In this document: positions 10,180 to 22,778 of the stretch, piece after piece
How positions within the stretch are numbered: the first letter of the stretch is position 1
Layout: every line of letters starts with the position of its first letter
Made by a program: the position numbers and the translations under genes
Notes under the pieces: generated by a model
Seen by the model: only the letters and a program-made list of their open reading frames with translations
Told to the model about the DNA's origin: nothing
Databases searched by the model: none
Origin: Dittrichia graveolens
Taxonomy: Eukaryota; Streptophyta; Magnoliopsida; Asterales; Asteraceae
Assembly (NCBI GenBank): GCA_038502395.1
Contig: JARJIL010000007.1
Coordinates: 13,881,821 to 13,945,820, forward strand
Direction of reading: 5' to 3'
DNA length: 64,000 nucleotides

Positions 10180-11330
10180 TTAATCAAACTGGTATCTCGA
10201 CACCAAAGCAACTTCACACGTGACTAATTCAACACGTAACTTCTCGTCTTATTTCAATAATAGCATTTATAACAATATTATCGTTGGCAATGGTTCAAAG
10301 TTATCAATTCATGGCAAAGGACATCAAACTCTCTCTCATCCCTTTCCTCCTTTACAATTACGTAATGTACTCCATGTCCCTCGTATTATTAAAAATATTT
10401 TCTCCGTTTGGCATTTAACCCGTGATAATAATGTTTCAATTGAATTTGATCCCTTTGGTTTTGATGTGAAGGACTTCCGGACGCGGATACCTATTCTCAG
10501 ATGTAATAGCTTGGGAGACCTATACCCGCTCACCTCCTCATCTACCTCTCAAGCTACTTCTCCTTCCGCTTTTACCTTTTTGTCCCCAAGATCTTTGGCA
10601 TCGTCGCCTAGGACACCCAGGATCCTCTTTGTTATGTTCACTTAAGCAAAATTCGTCTATTAAGTGTGATAGAATAAATGGTTCAAACTTTTGTCAATCG
10701 TGTGTTTTTGGTAAGCATGTTAGACTACAATTTATTGATTCTACTTCTACTACTACATTTCCGTATGATATTGTGCATAGTGATTTGTAGACCTCACCGA
10801 TTATTAGTTCGGGCTCGTTACTACATATTATTCTGGATGATAAAACCAACTTTCTTTGGACCTATCCGCATTACTCAACATTTCTAAACTTTCAAAACTT
10901 TATTAAAAACCAATTTGAATGTTACATTAAATGTTTTCAATGTGACAACGAAAAAAAATATGCTAAAAACCAATTCAAATAATTTTGTGACAAAAATGGT
11001 ATGCCATTTCGGTTCTCTTGCCCTCACACATCCTCACAAAATGGTAAAGCCGAACGTAAAATCCGCTTAATCAATAATATTGTACGCACTTTAGTTTCCC
11101 ACTCCTCCATTCTACAACTTATTGGCACCATGCCTTACAAATGGCAACCTATCTACTCAATATTCTACCAAGTAAATTGCTAAATTACACCACCCCCACT
11201 CAACTTCTTTACAATCACAAGCCCTCCTATGATCACCTTCGTGTGTTCAGTTGCTTATGGTATCCTCTTTTTCCTTCGACTACCATCCGAAAACTCCAAC
11301 CTAGATCTAAATCATGTGTGTAGACCACAC
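10180..11330 (+). pseudogene. Copia protease and integrase region, degenerate
   Basis: The protease motif reads DTKATSHVTNSTRNF where active elements have DTGATSHMT, so the glycine next to the catalytic Asp is lost. LRNVLHVPRIIKNIFSVWHL follows. The pre-integrase WHRRLGHPG-like and CQSCVFGKH segments lie around 10600-10710, and an integrase core around 10780-11160 (IVHSDL, then CPHTSSQNGKAERKIR). Several stops and frame changes are present. The next frame (11141-11323) carries LLNILPSKLLNYTTPTQLLY and the post-integrase HLRVFSCLWYPL segment. Confidence 0.75.
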
Positions 11331-11689
11331 AACAAATAATCATCTCTCGCCATGTTATTTTTGACGAATCCATTTTTCCATTTGTGAAACTCCACCCACT
11401 CACTCCTTCCTCTTATGAAGTTTTTCAAACCGACATATATCCGTATATTCTACATCCCTCTCACCATCGATGGACCACAACACCAACTATCCTACCTCAA
11501 CCTCCACACCGTTGCTAGCATCCTCTCCATGAGCACCCTCACCTCCAGCGCCACCCTCACCCTCTAGATCGAGACCCCCAACTCATCCTTCCCAACCTTC
11601 TACTACTTGTCACCAAGCTGCTATGATCACTCGATCTATGGCTAGCATCTCCAAACCAAAAAGTCATTTCAACCTCCGTGTTTCCGAAT

Positions 11690-12740
11690 CCATTTCTCCT
11701 ACCCTCATAACCCAAAAGATGCCTTAGCCAACTGGAATTGGAAACTGGCCATGCATGATGAGTTTAGTGCCCTTATTGCTAATAAGACATGGGGGTTAGT
11801 ACCCCCCCCCCCCCCGACAACCTAATATGAATATCATTCGTTGCATATGGATATTTCGGCATAAAAAGAATTCTGATAGCGATACAAAGCTCGTTTAGTT
11901 TGTGATGGCAGATCTCAATAGGTTGGTGTGGATTGTGGTGAAACTTTTAGTCACGTTGTCAAACTAGCGACTATACGCACTATTTAATCTTTCTCTTTCA
12001 AAATCTTGCATCCATCAATTGGACGTCAAGAACGCTTTCTTACATGGCACTCTAAACGAGACGGTTTTCATGCATCAACGGATGGGTTTTCGTGATCCTC
12101 AATTTCCGGATCATGTGTGCTTACTAAAAAGATATCTCTTTGGCTTGAAACAAGCCTCACGGGCGTGGTACCAACGGTTTGCAAACTTTGTTCATACCTT
12201 GGGTTTCTCAAATAGCAAGTGTGATCATTCACCTTTTATCTACAAACATGGTGTAGACACGGCATACATTCTTTTATATGCCAACAATATAATTCTAACC
12301 ACATCATCTGATGCTCTTCGTCAACATTTCATGTCACTTACTGTAAAGGAACTTGCAATGAAAGACCTTGGGCCTATGAGTTATTTCTTGGGTGTGGCTG
12401 TTACATGACACTCCAACAGGTTAACTTTATCTCAAGAAAAGTACGCTACGTATATTCTTCAAGATGCCGGTATGTCGTCTTGTAATCCTGCCTAAACATC
12501 GGTTGATACGAACGCAAAATTGGGAGCATCTTCTGTTCCCCCATCGATGACTTGACTCTATATTGGGGTCTTGCGGGTGCTTTACAATACCTAACATTCA
12601 CCCAAACCGACATCACTTACGCAATTCAATAGATATGTCTTCACATGCATGCTCCGTGAACCACTCACATGCATGCTCTTAAAAGGATTTTACGGCATAT
12701 TAAAGGGACGATTTTACATGGCCTTCGTCTTACAAAAACG
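11690..12740 (+). pseudogene. Copia reverse transcriptase, inactivated
   Basis: Fragments in shifting frames give CIWIFRHKKNSD, then from 12019 DVKNAFLHGTLNETVFMHQR, LKRYLFGLKQASRAWYQRF and a diverged active site reading LLYANNIILT instead of LLYVDDIILT. Both catalytic aspartates are Asn, consistent with G-to-A decay. A poly-C run lies at about 11802-11814. The frame is cut at 12749 by an LTR-type insertion with a 5-bp target duplication. Confidence 0.8.
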
Positions 12741-12749
12741 TCCCTTACC

Positions 12750-14309
12750 TGTAACGCCCCAATTTCCAAAATTTAAAAGAATGCTTGAAACAAAAGGTAT
12801 TTGTCTAAAAACAGAATTTGATAAGCTGATGGAAACCAACCAAGTATTCTTGAACCCTCTGGTTCGTACAAAAAGGTAATACAACCACAATTCATTTCAA
12901 AAACAGTTTCCAATAAGCTTATCGTCAGCGGAAGCCAATAAAACATTTCGTTTAAACTCTCGGGTTTGTATAAAAAGAAACATGCGCGCATTTAAATCAA
13001 AAGTACTTTCCGTTACACAAATGGGAGCTTTATTGTTTCAAATCACGTTTTAAGCAACCAACCATCAACAGTCAAACCGGGGCCTTGCCTTAGTGCTAAC
13101 ACAACCTGCAAAACAATAACAAGCAGTATCTGCTAAGCTACAAGAGCTTAGTGAGAAAGCTAAACTGTAAATCATATAAGCATGCGCATACACATATACA
13201 AATGCCATCAACAGGTCTTATGGATACAGTACTGCACCATCTTAGCATCCGCCAAGAAGGCTAAAACGTTGTCCATAGCACTACTGCACAAAGCAGCATG
13301 CTACAGCTCTCTCTCTCTGTGATCCTCTGATCAATAATATACCACATTGCAATGTAACACACACATATCAAATATATGAATCAGAGTTTAGAAAACTCAC
13401 CTCCGCAATTAATACCACACAGAGTTATGCCAGATATACTCAGAACACGTCAAACAATAATTCCTACAGATATATAATCATGGTATTAATCACATAATCA
13501 AACTCAGCTCTTAACAAACTCAACAGGGCAGGGCACCCCCTAGGCACACCCTAGGCATGGTTGTGCCTTCCCTAGGCATGGTTGTGCCTGTCTTAGGCAT
13601 GGCCGTGCCCTCCCAGGCACGCCCATGCCCTTCTCAGGCACGCCCGTGCCTCTCTCAAGCACGCCCATGCCTCAGTCAAAAGGCACCGGAAGTACCGTAT
13701 GGACTAAGTATTGCCACCGGGCATTAGGCACGCCCGTACCCTTCACAGGCACGCCCGTGCATCCCCTGGTCTGCACCTGTAAGTCGGCCAGAACACTGTT
13801 TTTCCGACCAAAACACCAAAATACTCACTTTTAATTCATAAAAACACTACTAGGGTGTTTTCCTACACCCCAAACAACTTCTAAGCAATAAACAACAACA
13901 AAAACAAGATCTAATCCATGATTCACCGTTGAATCACTTGAAACCCACTAAAAACTTCAAGAACATGATCAAGAATCCTTACATTCAACTTGTGATTAGC
14001 TATGACTAGTTGTATCCACTTGTTTCTAGCTGTACTTGCTCCAAAAACTCAAAGAAAATCTTGGCTGGAACTTGTGTTCCTGAACATAGAAGAAGATATG
14101 AGAAGTTTGACTAACTCTAGTCAACAATAGCTATATATAAACATAACTTTAAGATTTGGCACAACTAGTCCCTCAACTTTTATAGTTTCAAATTAACAGC
14201 TTTAACCCCTCAAGTTTCTAAACACCTCCTAATCTCAATTAAGAAATCACCAAAACTGTAATACTTGATTATTTATTAAATTACGAAATTTCAAACTTCG
14301 GGTGTTACA
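12750..14309 (-). mobile_element. Solo LTR of a Ty3-type element, inserted in copia
   Basis: A 1560-bp block starts TGTAACGCCC and ends GGGTGTTACA, and is flanked by a direct repeat TTACC (12745-12749 and 14310-14314), the 5-bp target duplication expected of LTR insertions. It splits the copia reverse transcriptase from its RNase H. No internal coding region, so it is most likely a solo LTR. Homology to 44441-45248 runs in the opposite direction, and comparison with the LTRs at 44 and 55 kb suggests its sense strand is the minus strand. It contains the repeated palindromic word patch at 13525-13775. TGTAACACCC-type ends are common in plant chromoviruses (Tekay-like), but the lineage is inferred. 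Confidence 0.75.
13525..13775. repeat. Clustered palindromic word ggcacgcccgtgcc
   Basis: Within 250 bp the word aggcacgcccgtgcc or a close variant (aggcatggttgtgcc, aggcatggccgtgcc, aggcacgcccatgcc) occurs about ten times. Each copy is a near-palindrome. The patch is strikingly GC-rich against the AT-rich LTR that contains it. Short open frames here are only by-products of the repeat. Confidence 0.85.
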
Positions 14310-14314
14310 TTACC

Positions 14315-14830
14315 TCCCTCATATCTTATACCAAACATCAAACAACTCTCTTCCATTCAAGTGCCAAAACTGAATATCGCGGAGTGGCAAATGTTGTTTC
14401 TGAGACATGTTGGTTACGTAATCTCCTTTGGGAACTTCATTACCCTCTCTGCAGCGTCACTCTCGTTTATTGTGATAACGTTAGTGCTATTTATCTAGCT
14501 GGAAATCCGGTCCAACATCAGCAGATCATGCATATCGGGATGGATATCCATTTTATTCATGAAAAAGTCATGCATAGACATGTCAGGGTACTTCATGTTC
14601 CCTCACGTTACTAGTTGCCGATATTTTTACAAAGGGACCGCCACGTGTTTTGTTCAAAGATTTTCGCTTCAGTCTCGGCATTCTTCCACCTCCTGCTTCG
14701 ACTGCGGGGATTTAATAGCTTAGATAATTCAAAATATTTGTAGATATCCCTTCCATAGTCTGTTGTTATCACTTCCATATTTGAAGCCTATACTCTAGGC
14801 ATGTCCTGTACATATATTACCAATGGAATG
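14315..14830 (+). pseudogene. Copia RNase H and 3' end
   Basis: The copia frame resumes after the insertion with SSAKTEYRGVANVVSETCWL, then LVYCDNVSAIYLAGNPVQHQ, a HIGMDIHFIHEKV segment and VRVLHVPSRY before a stop at about 14612. This is the C-terminal RNase H of Ty1/copia pol. Non-coding sequence after 14700, including tgtacatatattaccaatgg near 14810, resembles a 3' LTR remnant. No 5' LTR was recognised. Confidence 0.75.
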
Positions 14831-15158
14831 AGAGGAGGATACACAAGTTTTACCATTATTAACTCGTAAACAGGGAAAAAAGAAGATAACGATTCAATAT
14901 TCCTTGTTTACAATAAAGCATTCATGATCAACAAATCAAAATTTTACATAATGTTGTTGTTTTATTACATTCAATGAAACTTTACAGTATATCTTTACAC
15001 AGAATCTAACATTCAAACTAAATCTTTTCTATACCTTCAACCAAAAGATCACTGATCACCCGCCCGGCCGCCCTTATTCACAAATTCGAATCAAGAACGC
15101 AAGTTGTGTGTGTTTTCGTGTTCATGTTCATATCCCGACCATCAAATGCCTGCAATTT

Positions 15159-17625
15159 TTATTGCACAACAAAATCAGGTAACAACTGGGAATCATCAAA
15201 CCTATATTGATCTACAAGATCTATATGCCTTTGTTCCACATATTCATTCACATCAACATCATTCACATAATCAAGATTCGGGTTTTTCTGCAAATCTTTC
15301 GATTTGTCTTCTGAAGAAGATGATTGACCCATTGCGGGTTTCCCTGATCCTTCTGGTGAAGAATTACAATTCACTTCTTGATCACGAAACTCTTCTTTGT
15401 ACATGTCTTCAACCATTGGTTTCCAAAGGCGCACTCGAGCATTAATAAACCAATTTGCAATCTGATATGAGACATAAAAACTCGGTTTATAACAAGTTTG
15501 ACTAGGACTCGTAAAGAATTAGTCTTGAATATCGACATACCTGGCTTCTAGTGAGACCTGTTTGTCTTGCTAGCATGATCTTCTCTGAATCTTTAGGGTA
15601 ACTGAAGATAGCCATTATTAAATTAGTTAACATAATTTAAAAGGTAAAAAAGAGTTGAGAGATATCAATTATTTGAATTAGATGCGGCAATTTCAACCCA
15701 TTAATCTATTAAGGGCCAAGTTCGGGTCAAAAGGGTTTAAAGTCGCCCAAAGTGTATTTTCAAAGCACAAAGTATCCAAAATCATTTTATTCAAATAACT
15801 AGATTGTTACTGAAATGATCTATTTAATGTAATCAGACTTGACACACAAATTGTTCAAAAATAATGTTAAACTTTTGGCAAATATAATAAAGTTATGTTT
15901 CAACTCAGCTCAACCGGACCCGTTTTGACCCAAACCAAAAGAGTACCCTTTTCGGCCCAAACATTTTGACACCTCAATTCGAATATAAACTAAGAAAAAC
16001 GACATTAAAGAAAGCGTACGGGTTAAGAAAATGCTCAAACAGCCAAGCACGAAGGATAGAAACCGAGCCTTCTGGCAACCCTCTTTGTGGTCTCCATGAA
16101 TGGCGCATAACACCAAGCGGATTTAGGGACCGTTGTTGCCTGAGCTGTTTTTCCACATTACGAAGACGAGGTAGAACTCGGTCCGAGGAATCATCTTGAT
16201 CTCCAAGATTTTGTCGGGTCACTTGAATTTGAGCGTTTATTGCATCACGCAAGCAGCGAAAGTGTCGAGATATTGTTTGATGAGCAAGTGTTGTATATGA
16301 TCTAGCAGCTCCACAACCCGTCACCATGTCTAACGATCCCTCGACAACTCGCAATTGTTGGCAGTATTCTCGGTATTTTCTATCTACCTACAATATGTTT
16401 GGATGTGTGTTTTGAAATAGATTAATGATAATAAGGTGTAATAGAATGTGTTGTAGTCTACAGTGTGTGGATGTGTTTCTTTTATTGAAGTTATTCATAA
16501 GATTATAAGAAGATAGATAGTTGTATTTTGACTATTTAACTTAAGGTAAAATGCAGACAAATGACATTTTACCTATGGTTAAAATATGTATAATGCCTAA
16601 ATTTAAAAAATGAAACATTTTTTTTCAAATATAGTAATATTTTTATAAATTTTTGGGAACTATCATGTATATTCAAGAAACTTTTGTTTTCACAGGATTA
16701 TTAAATGATAAAACATGTAGATGTTAAGTATCTGGAATAGGGTAAAAGGATAAGAGTAAAAATAGAAATTTCAGTTTCCACTTAACCATAATCCAAATCA
16801 CTTTATCATGATCAAATTCAAAATGATCTACAGAATGAGTTTGTCATGGGACACCCAAACAGCCCCTTAAATAATCAAGAAACATTGTAATGTTGAATAA
16901 GATGAACTCTAAGCGAAGAAGTATACCTCCTCTAACATGGAAAAGAGTTTCGAGACCTTGTTTTGAAGCTCGTTTTTCTCAGAAGCCGAAAGTTCAGCAG
17001 AGGAACTTGTTGTAGACTCAAGAGGGATGGATTGGAGCTCGAGTCTCGAATTATTTTCATCAAATTTATGTAAATTGTTGCGTTTATTCATCTTTAGCTG
17101 CCTCAGAGCTTCATGAATATTGGCTACTTCTTCTAGCAATTCCTGTGCTGGTTTAAGATATCTTGAATTGTAAATTCTTGGCACAACCCCAGATGGGATT
17201 TGATATGCACCCGAAACTGAGCACTGAACATTGTTCATAGGCCGGTCAAATGAAAAAAAGTCAACGTTTTCGACTTTATTGCTTCGAGAGCCATGATCAC
17301 TTGAATCTTGAAGATGGGGATGACTCAAGTAATTATATTGAAAAGAAGGCAAATCCATGGAAGAAGTTATTTGCATTCCAAGACTGAGGGACAATTCTTG
17401 ATGATTCTCAAGGCTCGAAAGATTTTGTGGGTTGGACTGTGTTTGACCTGACAAAAGATCCAAGAAAGAGGGGTCCGATGTGTTGTTCGAGCTTTGGTAC
17501 ATAATATCGACAGGAGGACCAGATGATTCTTGATAAGAATCAATTTCTTGTTGTTGGTTAGAAATATAGGAACTTGGAAACACATTTCTTTGATGATTTG
17601 TTGTAGTTGGATAATAAGTAGCCAT
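15159..17625 (-). CDS. BEL1-like TALE homeodomain transcription factor
   Basis: A nuclear DNA-binding regulator of the BELL class, which acts with KNOX partners in shoot and organ development. Coding exons, minus strand: 17625-16927, 16387-16020, 15601-15541, 15461-15159. All introns are GT-AG, the phases fit, and the product is 476 aa. Residues 78-84 (LSLSLGM) resemble the ZIBEL motif. NSRYLKPAQELLEEV (153-167) is the SKY box, and the BELL domain continues into exon 2 (VDRKYREYCQQLRVVEGS). The homeodomain (about 331-393) contains WRPQRGLPEGSVSILRAWLF, the TALE PYP insertion (NPYPKDSEK) and WFINARVRLWKP. The start MATYYP was chosen because it matches the style of the family; an in-frame ATG lies 10 codons upstream. 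No C-terminal ZIBEL copy was seen. The subfamily number cannot be assigned from sequence alone. Confidence 0.93.
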
Positions 17626-18330
17626 CTTTATTTTCAAGAAATCAGTCACTTTCACTTAAAATTTTAATTGCTGGTGAATGATCCCTTTAACTGCTGGTGG
17701 CAGTACCTAATTTAACAAGAAATACACAGAAACTAAATAAGAAACAACCCATTCAAAGAACAAAAAGGCACCTTTTGATCATCCATCTTATACACAATTA
17801 CTCAATCCAAAGCTTAAATTTTCACCTTTTTTACAGAAAAGCATAAACTTTGACCAAATAAAATGCTTTTAAATAAAATTTCCCAAACTTTTGATGATTT
17901 AAGATCATGGGTCAATCAGTTTTTGGAGTAAAAAGGGGGTACCTGTGATCTGGAGCAAGGATCATGAAGACAGAACCAAAGCAGCAGAAACAAATTCTTC
18001 CTAAAGGGGAGACAAAAATGGATATGAACAAGAAGATGTATAAATATTCCTCATAATATTATAAACAAAAAAAAACATAATATTAAAATAGTAATAAGAA
18101 ACAAACACACCAACCCTTCTAATCATTGAACAATGACCATCTCCAAACTCAAACAATGAATGTTTTCAATAATTGAATAGGAAGCAAACAAAAACAAAAT
18201 CAAGTAATAATTAATTCAAAGTTTCTACAAACACACAGCTCATTAATGAAATAAATTAACACAACACAAGACAACAACATCAGTAAGAATGTTGATTATT
18301 AATTATGAAAGAAGCAAACCTACCACTCGC
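17626..18330 (-). promoter_or_regulatory. 5'UTR with probable introns of the BEL1-like gene
   Basis: On the minus strand a donor-like CAG/GTACCC at about 17942 and an acceptor-like TTAG/GTACTG at about 17707 bracket one likely leader intron. A second pair (GTG/GTAGGT near 18325 and TTTAG/GAAG near 18007) suggests another. Leader introns are common in BEL1-like genes. The splice sites are read by eye only. 18330-18600 is AT-rich presumptive promoter. Confidence 0.4.
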
Positions 18331-18599
18331 ACGTGGGGACGATGTTAAATTTCAAAATTGGAATTCAAAACATCAAATGTGGAATGATGGGAAGAAAAGA
18401 ATTGTGGGTATTTGGGGAAACCCTTGGATGTGAAATGGGTGTTGCTTAAATTGGGCGGTTTGATTAATAGTAGCTAAGAAATGGTTGCTTGAAAAATTGG
18501 GGATTGTGGAACCCTAATTCTAACCACCAGTTGGTAGACCTAAACTAATCTTCTTCTACTTCTTGTTCTTCTTCTGCCTCTGCAACCTTCCATTAAAGC

Positions 18600-19360
18600 A
18601 TTCTTTATTGTTGCAAGTAGTTGTTGCTTGTAGTTTGTGGCTCTCATACAATTCCGTCTGTAAAATTTTCATATTGTATACCAAACTCTATACATATATT
18701 AGTCAATGATATAATAAATAATAATTATTATTATATTAATAATAAATACAGATATGATATATGCTTCTGTCCGCATCTATCTTATGTGTTTCTATATTCA
18801 CATACACTTTTAATGAGGGTATATTAGTAATTTCAACATAGACTCGTTTAAGTAATTATAAGTATAAAAGCACCTGTTATAAGTGATTTTAGTTGCATAC
18901 ATCATTTTCTTATAATTAAGTATACATTTATGTTTTACCTTGCAAACTTGCACCTCTTTTACACGTCTATAATCCACCCCACTTCCTCTCGTTACATCGT
19001 CATATTATTTTTTCTTTCATCTTTCTTCATCCCACACTTATCACTTTAACCGTCACATCCATCTCTCGTAGATCATCAGCATCCAACCCAAGTTACCCTC
19101 TCTAACTCACGGCTACATCAGCATCTACATCATCTCTCACTTTCAACCCTATCAAAAGCACAAACTCCCACATCCAACCCTCTTCAACCCTACATCTTTT
19201 CTATTTTTTGTATTAATTTAAATAATTTAATTATTTCAAAGACAGTAAAATATAAAATAATTAATAATATTTCATAAATTTCATTACATAATTTCTAAGT
19301 CAAAATAATATTTCACCTTCCATTAAAAAATATAAAAAATAGAAGTACGTTACTTTTATT
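18600..19360. other. Gene-free stretch, likely Harbinger 3' flank
   Basis: AT-rich DNA with a C-rich segment at 18950-19200 of repeated catccaaccc and accctacatc words. No coding frame, tRNA or clear terminal repeat was found. Since a Harbinger transposase relic begins at about 19365 on the minus strand, this may include the untranslated end of that element. Confidence 0.3.
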
Positions 19361-19364
19361 CGTC

Positions 19365-20400
19365 GTTTGCTTGATTAACGTTTTCATCGAACGGACAAAT
19401 CACGTGGCCTTCATCTTCCAATATCATATTGTGTAATATGATACAAGCTTACATTACTGTACGTATTTTATTCGGGTGACACATTCTTGTCGGGCTTTGT
19501 ATAATGTGTCACCGTTGTTTAAGCACACCAAAAGCCCATTCCACATCTTTCCTTGTCGCTTCTTGTGCCGCACTAAACCTTATTCGTCTTTGATCTAGAG
19601 GGGTTTTGAATGTCTTGACAAAAGTATCCCATTCGGGGTATATCCCATTTGCAAGATAGTATCCGTGTTTGTGTTTGTGGTTGTACGTTGTTTACTTGAA
19701 ACGGGCACTGCGATGCTCTCCCGTTATATATGTCGTTAAATAACGACGACTGGTTTAGCACATTAATATTGTTGTTGGAACCGGCTATCGCCATGCCAAA
19801 TCTAAAGATCCTGTGATGCAACTGCCTCTAGTATCAAAGTCAGCTATTGACTATCACCTCTCATGAACTGCTATCGCCATGCATTTGGGCAGTTGTCCCA
19901 ATCCCAATGCATACAATCTATGCTTCCTAACATGCCGGGAAACCCATGCCTAGCCTCATGTGCGGCGTATAAAAGCTGAATATCATGGTAAGAAGGTTTA
20001 CGTAAGTATCGCTTACCATAAAGAGAGATGATACCTTTGCAGAAGTTTTGTATGCATAGTCTTGCGGTTGATTTTGCCATCTTCAAGTACTCGTCAAATC
20101 CGTCGGCAGATATCCCATATGCCATTTGCCGAATTGCCGATGTACACTTTTGCAAAGGAGATTACCCTTTCCTACCTCAAGATCCACAACTATCCGTGTG
20201 AATAGTCGTCTGCTCATGCAGAAACGTCTCCTAAAAATCTCGTCATTGTAATTGCAGTTTTCCGCAAAATAATATGCAACAAGTCGGTCGTGGACAGCTT
20301 CGCAATCTCCAACTTGATCCGGTCCCTCCGTCTTATTGGATGCAAGTTCTCTTCATTATCGTCAATAAGCCTATTCACAGCTGACGTTAGTAATGCACGA
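19365..20400 (-). pseudogene. PIF/Harbinger transposase (HARBI1-like), degenerate, copy 1
   Basis: Read on the minus strand from about 20400: LVAYYFAENCNYNDEIF, then CKCTSAIRQMAYGI-type sequence, ARLCIQNFCKGIISLYGKRY, and the DDE-domain hallmark GFPGMLGSIDCMHWDWDNCP (about 19940-19890). After a frameshift come AGSNNNINVLNQSSLFNDIY and, near 19560-19400, an EATRKDVEWAFGVL-like end and a CPFDEN tail. The order matches the DDE_Tnp_4 family, which cuts DNA at short inverted repeats with a TWA target. Several frameshifts make it inactive. A (TA)n tract lies upstream at 20547-20573. Confidence 0.85.
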
Positions 20401-20544
20401 AAAAAATACGCCACTTGTTTGACGATACACGACGATACGAGAATTGGATGATTGGAAGATAGTGTATAAAATATAGTAGAGAGGAGAAGATATTGTGTAA
20501 AATATGTGTAGATATGAATGGTATTTATAGGAGAAAAGAAAGGG

Positions 20545-20575
<31 letters not shown>

Positions 20576-21619
20576 GACCATTTTTCAACGGTAAAAAAGA
20601 AAAAAAAACAAACAAACAACCCGCAACGAGTTTACAAGCCAGACGGGTCGCGAGCCACACCCAACCCAAACGGGAGCGATGGTGTTCCCATCGAGTTCCA
20701 CCCCAACCCGAGTCGGGTAGGGTGGCCGATGCAGGTGTCTTAATCATCTCATCTTTCACATACTTTAAATAATCAAATATATATAAATAAATAATCAAAT
20801 ATATATACATAAATAATCTATATATTTGACCGTTATAAACAGTCAGATATTAAAAAAAACTCGACGTGAGTAAGAACCAGCAGAACATGACATGAGGAGA
20901 AGGGACAATGGTGTTAGCATGGGTCACGATCATCAAGCGCCCCATTAACTGGATAGATGCACACCACCTAAGTTATACATATATCTAGCTTTTCTTGTTC
21001 AACTTCTCTTTAATATTGTTAGATACGTTGTTAATCTTGTGCCGATCTTACTGGCGTTATTCTCACTAGTTTATTTACTCTTACTAACATTTTGTTTCTA
21101 TATTAAGTTTTATTTATTTATTTATTTATTTATTATTTATGCATGCTAACATTTTATTCTTATCATTTCTAAATTTTAATTCATACTCGTTTTTATTTAC
21201 CGTTAGTCCAACTCTAGGTTTATAGAAATATAGATTTGAAGATGACAAATATTCTTAAGTTCAAATATTTATTTTAAGACATGTTGTTAAGTATTTGTAA
21301 ACATAAGCTTTTGCGTCCGAGCTGAGTGAGACGACTTATTTAAAAAAACATATTATCAGCGAGTTAAGTGTTTGTGAACTTAGATTAATGGAGTGGTCGT
21401 CCCATAGCTTTACTTGGCATATGGGTTCAATCAAGAACACGACTCCCTGCTTTGCAGGGTGATGCCCAAGGTGATCGCTGAGGTTGCCGTTATCAACGAC
21501 TGTTTATATAAAAAATTTCTAAATTTTAAACTTATAAATACCCTCACTATTCACTTCCAATCTATTCTTCTCTTCGTCACTCAAATTATTCACCTTATTA
21601 ATTCTTTTCCTACCAAAAT

Positions 21620-22610
21620 GACACCATCATCTTCATTTTCGTCATCTTCACCGGACTCGTCAGAGTTCGACAATTTTCTAATTCAAACATTTCAAAACGT
21701 CAGGGATCTTTTACGGAAAAAAATCTAGATAAAGGTTCCAGGGTGATCAAATTAAACCTAGAAAAGTGTATAGAGAGATCGAGTAGATGGAGACGGTCGA
21801 TTTGTTGAAGCTTACTTCGCCAAGAATTTCATTTATGATGACACAACATTCAGACTAACGTCATGCATGAGAAAAGAATTATTTCTTCGTATTGTTAAAG
21901 ATCTCAAGAATCACGAAGAGTATTTAACTCAAAGGGTAGATCATCGTGGTAGGATTTGGATTTTCACCACTTCAAAAGTGCACTTCTGCTATAAGAAAAT
22001 CAGCTTAAGTATCAATAGTCAACTCATTGGATGAGTTGTTGCAACTAGTGGAAATAACATCATTGGAAACTTTAGAAAAGTTTTGTAAATGTGTGTTTCG
22101 ATTTTACTAGAAAGGGTATCTATGAAGTCCGATCACTAGTGAAAAATAACATTTGCATGCCAAACGTGAGACGGATCATGGGTTTCTAGTAACTGTACAC
22201 ACCGGATGTGGAGAAAATGCGCTTAAGCATGACATGATCGATATATGTGAGGTGATCATGACTGCCCTACAATGATGCTAGAGGCAATACCGTCACATGA
22301 TTTAGGATTTGGCACACCGCACACATTCTTTGAAGTTGCTGGTTCCAATAACGATCTCGAAGTTCTCAATCAGTTAATGAACAACATTCTTAACAGAATT
22401 GCACCGAACCGGAGTATTTATTGAGGTGAATGTAGTTTCATACAAGCATGGGAAAGATCGAATACATCCGGATTGATCTACCTTTATTAAACCATTTGAA
22501 CCCACGATAACGGAAAAGACAAACACATACGGTTGTAAGAAAATAGTTGCACTACTATGGAATTTTCCCCTAAAATAGGCTAACATCATGAGCTATATAT
22601 ATCAGAAATC
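21620..22610 (+). pseudogene. PIF/Harbinger transposase, degenerate, copy 2
   Basis: On the plus strand, after a serine-rich start (MTPSSSFSSSSPDSSEFDN), pieces read FVEAYFAKNFIYDDTTFR, KELFLRIVKDLKNHEEYLTQ, then after many stops MMLEAIPSHDLGF and FEVAGSNNDLEVLNQ, and a far-decayed tail. These align in order with the Harbinger transposase at 19365-20400, but the copy is more decayed and points the other way. It lies just downstream of the RsmI-type gene and is unlikely to be expressed as protein. Confidence 0.7.
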
Positions 22611-22778
22611 AACACAAAATTAGTATCCTTCCCGAATCCCGACTACAGCAAACACTCTAACGTAGGGAGAGAAGCACGTCGAACAGTTCTAAAGCTCGGA
22701 TTCCCTGCAACTTAGCAGGAAAAAACATCAGTGACAGGTTTGCATGCTACATGACCTAATAAGATCTTACGTAACAAT

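Noticed and set aside
13625..13834. Pro-rich open frame (GTPVPFTGTPVH)
   Set aside because: It is the translation of the ggcacgcccgtgcc repeat inside an LTR.
15966..16199. Plus-strand frame over BEL1-like exon 2
   Set aside because: Antisense shadow of the BELL/homeodomain exon.
20214..20810. 198-codon minus-strand open frame
   Set aside because: It runs through a (TA)n tract and only at its end covers, in the wrong frame, the start of the Harbinger transposase relic.
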